Shown: positions 59,643 through 64,000 of the stretch, piece by piece
Layout of the letters: every line of letters begins with the position of its first letter
Numbering within the stretch: position 1 is the first letter of the stretch
Source: Hypomyces perniciosus
Taxonomy: Eukaryota > Ascomycota > Sordariomycetes > Hypocreales > Hypocreaceae
Assembly (NCBI GenBank): GCA_008477525.1
Contig: SPDT01000003.1
Coordinates: forward strand, 2,356,001-2,420,000
Direction: 5' to 3'
Length of the DNA stretch: 64,000 nucleotides
Program-made: the position numbers and the translations under genes
Notes under the pieces: model-generated
Told to the model about the DNA's origin: nothing
Databases searched by the model: none
The model's input: the letters and a program-made list of their open reading frames with translations, nothing else

Positions 59643-60605
59643 TCAATGGCGATTAACGCCAACCAAGCTGAGAAACTCGTTCCGTGTCTTCTCCCTGCGC
59701 TCAAAACAGCCTAGCACGCAGCTAGTTACGGTAGTGCTACCTACCTTCTGCACACCACGCATTACCATACACAGGTGGCTCGACTCCATAACTACAGCCA
59801 CGCCTTGGGGCTGTAGGACCTCGAAGATAGCATGAGCTACGTCCTTGGTTAGACGCTCCTGAATCTGCAGCCGACGAGCAAACATATCGGCAATGCGCGG
59901 CAGCTTGGAGATGCCAATAACCGCGTTGCGTGGGATATAGCCAATGTGCATCTTACCCGTGAAGGGTACCAGGTGATGCTCGCAAACCGAAAAAATGTCA
60001 ATGTCCCGGACAATCACCATCTCATTATGCCCCTCCTGGAAGACTGCCCCATTCACGATGTCTCGTACGTTCTCCTGGTACCCCTGCGTGAAAAACAGCA
60101 TCGCTTTGGCGTACCGATCAGGGGTGGCTAGAAGCCCTTCCCGGTCCGGATCCTCCCCAACGCATTCAAGCAAGGTTCGGACGGCGCCCTTCATGCGGTC
60201 GAGTCGCTCGGCTTGTTTCTCGGGGCTCTCTTCCAGGCGTTCGCGCGTGCCGAAGCTAGGTCGGCTGAGCCCGTCAAAGTCGATCACGGGACTGTCGGAC
60301 TGCATTGAGGATGATTCGGCTTTGGCTTTACCATCGTCGTCCCTCTTCGCGCCATCTTTCGCACGACGATTCCGCTCCTTTTTCCGCAGTTTGGTCTCGG
60401 GCTCAGGCTCGTCGCGCAGGTCCCGCGCCGGTTTGCTCATGCTTGACCGTCGCACCACGAGGCTGCTGTCGCTGTTGGCGAGTGTCGCATCATCGTCACG
60501 TCTTCGCTTCTTGCCGCTTCCGCCATTCTTACTCCTGTGTCTCTTTTCACCATTGGCGGACGAGTCGGAGTTACTGCGTATGTCGGTTGCATTGAATTGG
60601 TCCAT
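59643..60605 (-). CDS. GTP cyclohydrolase I
   Basis: GTP cyclohydrolase I (EC 3.5.4.16) converts GTP to 7,8-dihydroneopterin triphosphate, the first step of folate and tetrahydropterin synthesis. It acts in the cytosol as a homodecamer. The single-exon product is 320 residues. Residues 1-130 form a low-complexity, Lys/Arg/Asp-rich extension ([17 protein letters not shown]) that bacteria lack, and the catalytic domain spans about 131-320. The zinc ligands are Cys208, His211 and Cys279, spaced exactly as Cys110, His113 and Cys181 of the E. coli enzyme. They lie in [11 protein letters not shown] and [10 protein letters not shown]. The start is chosen by its CACAATGG context and because stops lie upstream. 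The gene is the orthologue of yeast FOL2 and animal GCH1. No damage is seen. Confidence 0.97.
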   Translation of the reverse strand: MDQFNATDIRSNSDSSANGEKRHRSKNGGSGKKRRRDDDATLANSDSSLVVRRSSMSKPARDLRDEPEPETKLRKKERNRRAKDGAKRDDDGKAKAESSSMQSDSPVIDFDGLSRPSFGTRERLEESPEKQAERLDRMKGAVRTLLECVGEDPDREGLLATPDRYAKAMLFFTQGYQENVRDIVNGAVFQEGHNEMVIVRDIDIFSVCEHHLVPFTGKMHIGYIPRNAVIGISKLPRIADMFARRLQIQERLTKDVAHAIFEVLQPQGVAVVMESSHLCMVMRGVQKVGSTTVTSCVLGCFERREKTRNEFLSLVGVNRH

Positions 60606-61492
60606 TGTGGAGAGTGTGATATAATAGGTGTAGGGATTGTCTGAGGAGAGACAAGCAATGGCCTGTGGGTCTCTGTTTTATTTTTTTCGTTGGCTTCAGT
60701 CAGTCCGGCCCGATAGAAATTCCGATAGCGCCCAGATGATGAGCAATGAATGAGCAGGGACTTTTGAGACGGAGAACCGGATTGCCGGAGTTGAGAAAAA
60801 AACATGAGGACTGCAACTAGTAATATATATCTGTACTTTGCCATGACTAGATATATAGCAAGCTGTAGGCATATTCTACACTTCTCAATTGCGATTGGCC
60901 GCAAGGCACCAGTTCTGGGTCTTCGGAATATGTCGCACATCATCGGAAATCCCTCGTAGCGCCCGAGTGAAGCAGCCGTTTTCACGTCCATCTCTCCGTG
61001 ATGATTCCTTGACCGATAACTAAGTTTTACCAACTTCACTTAATCACAAGTCTGCCGATATAATTGGTTGCCATCATCTGCATCAAATACGCCACTTTGC
61101 TTAAGACACTTGGCCTCATGACGCTAGCTTATTTCCTGCCCAAAACAGTATGTGAGACGGAACGTCATATTGAGGTGAACGACGCCATCGAGAAACAGAT
61201 CCTCGTAGGAAATGGTTTCAAGAATCGGGGAGTTTTCAGAAGGTAATATCAGAGGGGGATTTGAACAAGAATACTGTTGTAATAAGGTATCGCACCAAGA
61301 GATGCCGTCATTGATCAGGAGCCTTGTCGATTCTATCTATCTATTGTCTGTCCATTGCTGCTTTTGTATGTATGTATATGTACTATGTATGTATCCCCGG
61401 ATTCTCCATATATGTGAGTTATACTTGCAAAATAATACGGCCGCTTAATGAGCAAAAAAGAAGTCAGCGTTGAAGGGCGGCTGGAAAGCGTT
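60606..61492. other. Upstream region of GTP cyclohydrolase I
   Basis: This 0.9-kb segment separates the cyclohydrolase start from the tRNA gene. Overlapping short ORFs on both strands (for example 60,437-61,039 -) cross the gene and lack recognisable domains. A (TATG)n/(CTAT)n-rich microsatellite lies at about 61,333-61,392. Confidence 0.55.
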
Positions 61493-61596
61493 TGCTCCCG
61501 GCAGGGCTTGAACCTGCGACCTTCGCATTACCAATGCTGGAATCGAAGGGATTCAAAGTATTAGTACGAAGCTCTAACCAACTGAGCTACGGAAGC
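61493..61596 (-). tRNA. tRNA-Ile(AAT) with intron
   Basis: The minus strand folds as a tRNA. The acceptor stem is GCTTCCG/CGGGAGC (one G-U), the D arm GCTC/GAGC, and the anticodon stem TCGTA/TGCGA with loop CTAATAA (anticodon AAT). The T arm is GCAGG-TTCAAGC-CCTGC, and the discriminator is A. The mature form is 74 nt. A 30-nt intron (61,529-61,558) interrupts one base 3' of the anticodon, the canonical site for tRNA splicing endonuclease. GGTTCAAGCCC is the B box and TAGCTCAGTTGG the A box for RNA polymerase III. Confidence 0.95.
61529..61558 (-). other. tRNA-Ile intron
   Basis: These 30 nt lie between positions 37 and 38 of the tRNA. Removing them leaves a seven-base anticodon loop closed by the perfect TCGTA/TGCGA stem (including one G-U). 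Confidence 0.9.
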
Positions 61597-62920
61597 CTTT
61601 CAACCTGACTTGTGGTAACTTGGTGACGGTACTGCTCGGAAGTCTCTCACTCTCAGCATGAGGTAGTAAATTGCGCCCTTCAAGTATACTATCAATCACA
61701 AATCAACAGTATGAGGGCTCATTTGCAGATGCATAAAATGATAGAATTCGACACTCTTGTTGATCCCAAGTTAGGTGGGAAAAGCTGCTGCTTAAATCCA
61801 TGAAAACTTGCTAACTAATTGATCATGACCACCCGGATCTAGGAAATCTAGCTGTCATGATATCGTCATTAATTTACGGATCCGGCTGTTATTGCAAGCT
61901 AGTTGGGAATCAAGGAATGGTTATTGGAATGAAGGAATGTGCTGTGATGTGGAACTATCCGTTACTGAGGTTGACATATACCATGAGTGTCCAAGATTAG
62001 GAGGGTACTTGAGCAACTGCACGGTTTATACAACCAGAGACATCATTCATGGAAACAATGGTATTCCATTTTCTACTCGGAGGTCTGTCGGTAGTGTGAT
62101 GGTTGGCTCTACCTGTTTGCCCACTTCTTGGAGGTTGATGGGCGAAATTATAGCAAGTGTAAAAAGTCCAGCCAACCTCTCTGTGTAAAGCAGCGGTGAC
62201 TAGCCAATTAGAAACTACTACCTTAACCAATATGTAGCCCAGTTTAATAAAGTAGAAGCTAACCATAGTTTTCCAAACAAAGCACAAGAGATAAGAGGAT
62301 TTCTCAAGCTTGGAGGGTATTATTTTAGACTTTTAGTTATGCGTGAGAGCTTGGCTGAGTCCTGATCAATTGTGGTGCGCTGTCACGCAAGACAAATTAT
62401 AGTAGAATCAAGATGGTCAAAATTTAGTCTATATCAAATATATTGCTAGCTTTGGAAACTTCTAGACTGTCCGAACAAAGCCTACTTTGTCTCGAAACGC
62501 AGCCTTTGTATAGCTGTTTGAGCCTTCTGTTGCTTTTCAACCCTAACCTTAGCCAACCCTGGTTCAGCAATTGTAAAGAGCAGTTGTATATCAGTCTTCC
62601 AAAGACCCTTGCACTCAGCCACCCTACTGTATACACCTCCCTATGACATTGTAGAAGTGGTGGAATAGTTGTGTAGTACTGCTTTTGGCGAGAGCATGGG
62701 TTTTTTTGGTGATGTACTGCGAAGTACTGGTGGGGAGTGACAGAAATCGAACTCATGCAGGCCGCAAAGAGTTAAGTCAGTATTAGAGGCATGGGTCAGG
62801 CTGGCTAAAACGTCCCCTAAAATAAGAAACGCGCCCCTAAACTCAAGCCCGGCCCAGGGAGCATTACACTGTTGATGGAAGAATTAGCTTGCTTGGGCCT
62901 CTAATAATAAACCTGCCGCG
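61597..62920. other. Intergenic region, no gene supported
   Basis: This is 1.3 kb of GC-normal sequence. Short overlapping ORFs on both strands (61,892-62,188 +, 61,997-62,287 -, 62,424-62,756 -) show no domain or codon signature. No repeat family from the rest of the window is found here. Confidence 0.55.
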
Positions 62921-63750
62921 ATGCCCTATAACCGCGACGCCGTCGTCAAATGCCTCCACCAGCACTATGACCTCCTTATCCGCATAGCCTACCTCGACCC
63001 GGAAGTGGTACAGCACCCGTCACACCCTTAGGCTGGAGCTATGCGCAACTGGCTGTCGATACTCTGCGAGCCCTGGGCCGCTCTGAGAGGGTCATTGATC
63101 TGTTGCGCCACCTGCCTTATATCCGGCGCGATCTCCAGGATGAGAAGTGGGAGGTCTTCCCCGAGACTCAGGCCATCTCGTATCTTCGCGGCGTGGATCT
63201 CCTGGCGCAAACGACAACCGAGTCCTGCGGCTCTGAAGGGCTGTTTGACCTTCTCCTGATGCTTTTCCCAGCGGAATACCCTCCTGGGTTGATCTCGTTG
63301 ACCTATGGGCGCGGTGGGACGTATTGGGTGATTGATACGGAGGAGGGACTCATATTCCCCGTCGGCGTGTACGTGGAAGACGATCAAGCGCCAGAAGACC
63401 AGCCCTGGAGGCAGAATGGGGTGCCGCGTGACATTGAGGAATACTTTACCGAGGTCTACTCCAAGATTGAAACCCTTGAACTTGTTTCAGCCCCGAGAGC
63501 GGGATACTGGGAGCCTATCGTGGTGCATTGGGACTATCCCGAAGGACGGGTGAGTTATCGCGCCAAAACTGCCAAGACGCTCATTATTGGTGCACCGATG
63601 TTGACTTGGGGGGTGTAGGTTACGAAGCGTCTTCTCATGGAGCATAACTGGCCTGGGACTCTTCAAAAGGATGCCTACCTCCAAGCCGTACGGAGCAAAC
63701 GCGCGGAAGCTATAGCGGCCTCGCTCGGAGAAGGATTTCGCCCGGTATAG
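62921..63750 (+). pseudogene. Uncharacterised fungal gene, frameshifted and stopped
   Basis: The frame from ATG 62,921 (MPYNRDAVVKCLHQHYDLL...) stops at a TAG soon after 63,020. The adjacent frame carries on the protein: GWSYAQLAVDTLRALGRSER, then PYIRRDLQDEKWEVFPETQA, to a TAG at 63,616-63,618. The same frame then runs 43 further codons, including LLMEHNWPGTLQKDAY, to TAG 63,748-63,750. One missing base near the CCC at 63,015 would join the first two parts. The internal TAG could derive from CAG. The product would be about 275 residues, with Trp/Tyr-rich motifs (EYPPGLISLTYGRGG, YWVIDTEEG). It looks like an uncharacterised family of Eurotiales proteins, which is recollection and not a search result. 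Function is unknown. An intron at the first break is possible but not evident. Confidence 0.6.
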
Positions 63751-64000
63751 AGCATGGTATCAAATAGATTGATTAACCCAACCAAAGAACCGACAATGGG
63801 TTTTTGAAAGGTGGAAGAGGTCATAAGATAATAACCCCCTAGGCACTTGATGGCTCCTGCAAGCCAAAAGTAGTCCGATCAACGCATAATAATATGCCTT
63901 GAAGCCTAAACGAGTGTCCGAGACTATCTCCGGACTGAGTTAATCAATTTGAATCAATGGCATACATTGTAATGAATGAGTGACGCGTTTGACAACAATA
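63751..64000. other. Right-edge noncoding sequence
   Basis: GC-normal sequence to the window edge, with no gene or repeat recognised. Confidence 0.5.

Noticed and set aside
59995..60624. 209-codon plus-strand ORF opposite GTP cyclohydrolase I
   Set aside because: It is antisense to a well-conserved enzyme and Ser/Arg-rich as a mirror of its Asp/Lys-rich extension. No independent support.
60437..61039. 200-codon minus-strand ORF overlapping the start of GTP cyclohydrolase I
   Set aside because: It overlaps the enzyme's N-terminus in another frame and has no recognisable domain. The cyclohydrolase frame is clearly the real one.
62690..62790. tRNA-like 3' half (a string near 62,745 resembling a T arm)
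   Set aside because: No matching acceptor 5' strand, D arm or anticodon arm could be folded.

Overview
The window looks like a chromosome segment of a filamentous ascomycete, most likely Eurotiales (Aspergillus/Penicillium-like). Three things support this: short GT-AG introns, an intron-bearing nuclear tRNA, and compact genes lying beside very AT-rich blocks of dead retrotransposons with C-to-T/G-to-A decay concentrated at CpA/TpG (RIP, repeat-induced point mutation). About 80% of the window is mobile DNA. All functional host sequence sits in two islands.

Layout. (1) 1-26,006 is a nest of RIP-decayed elements: a gypsy-type 5' region with a minus-strand Copia pol (1-4,529), a truncated plus-strand Copia (4,530-6,866), a minus-strand Copia (6,867-12,907), a gypsy internal fragment (13,734-16,100), a full-length plus-strand Copia (17,803-25,190) and a reversed gypsy end (25,191-26,006). 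Solo LTRs and two kinds of small DNA element are inserted into these. (2) 26,007-29,684 is gene island 1: a broken GRDP/DUF1399-like gene on + and an intact Gal80-like Gfo/Idh/MocA oxidoreductase on -, arranged convergently. (3) 29,685-51,140 is a 21.5-kb block bounded by two LTRs of one family (here called D) with the target duplication ATATT. Inside D lie a 9.2-kb gypsy (A; 29,987-39,222, duplication GCCGG), a 7.9-kb gypsy (G1; 41,638-49,502, duplication TGCAG), Copia pieces, solo LTRs and small elements. (4) 51,245-57,148 is a complete Tad1-like LINE with an (AAAC)n tail and an 11-13 bp duplication. (5) 57,162-64,000 is gene island 2: GTP cyclohydrolase I (-), an intron-containing tRNA-Ile(AAT) (-) and a frameshifted uncharacterised gene (+).

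Removing the D block and the LINE joins island 1 directly to island 2, so the two islands were once neighbours. No operon-like cooperation is seen. GTP cyclohydrolase I is a housekeeping enzyme of folate/pterin synthesis, and the Gal80-like protein is a probable NAD(P)-binding regulator or dehydrogenase. Every reverse transcriptase whose catalytic box can be read has lost at least one catalytic Asp (D to N), and one has lost the whole box, so no element in the window looks autonomous.

Limits: element boundaries were set by eye from repeat copies and target duplications. Domains inside RIP-decayed DNA were read through stop codons.
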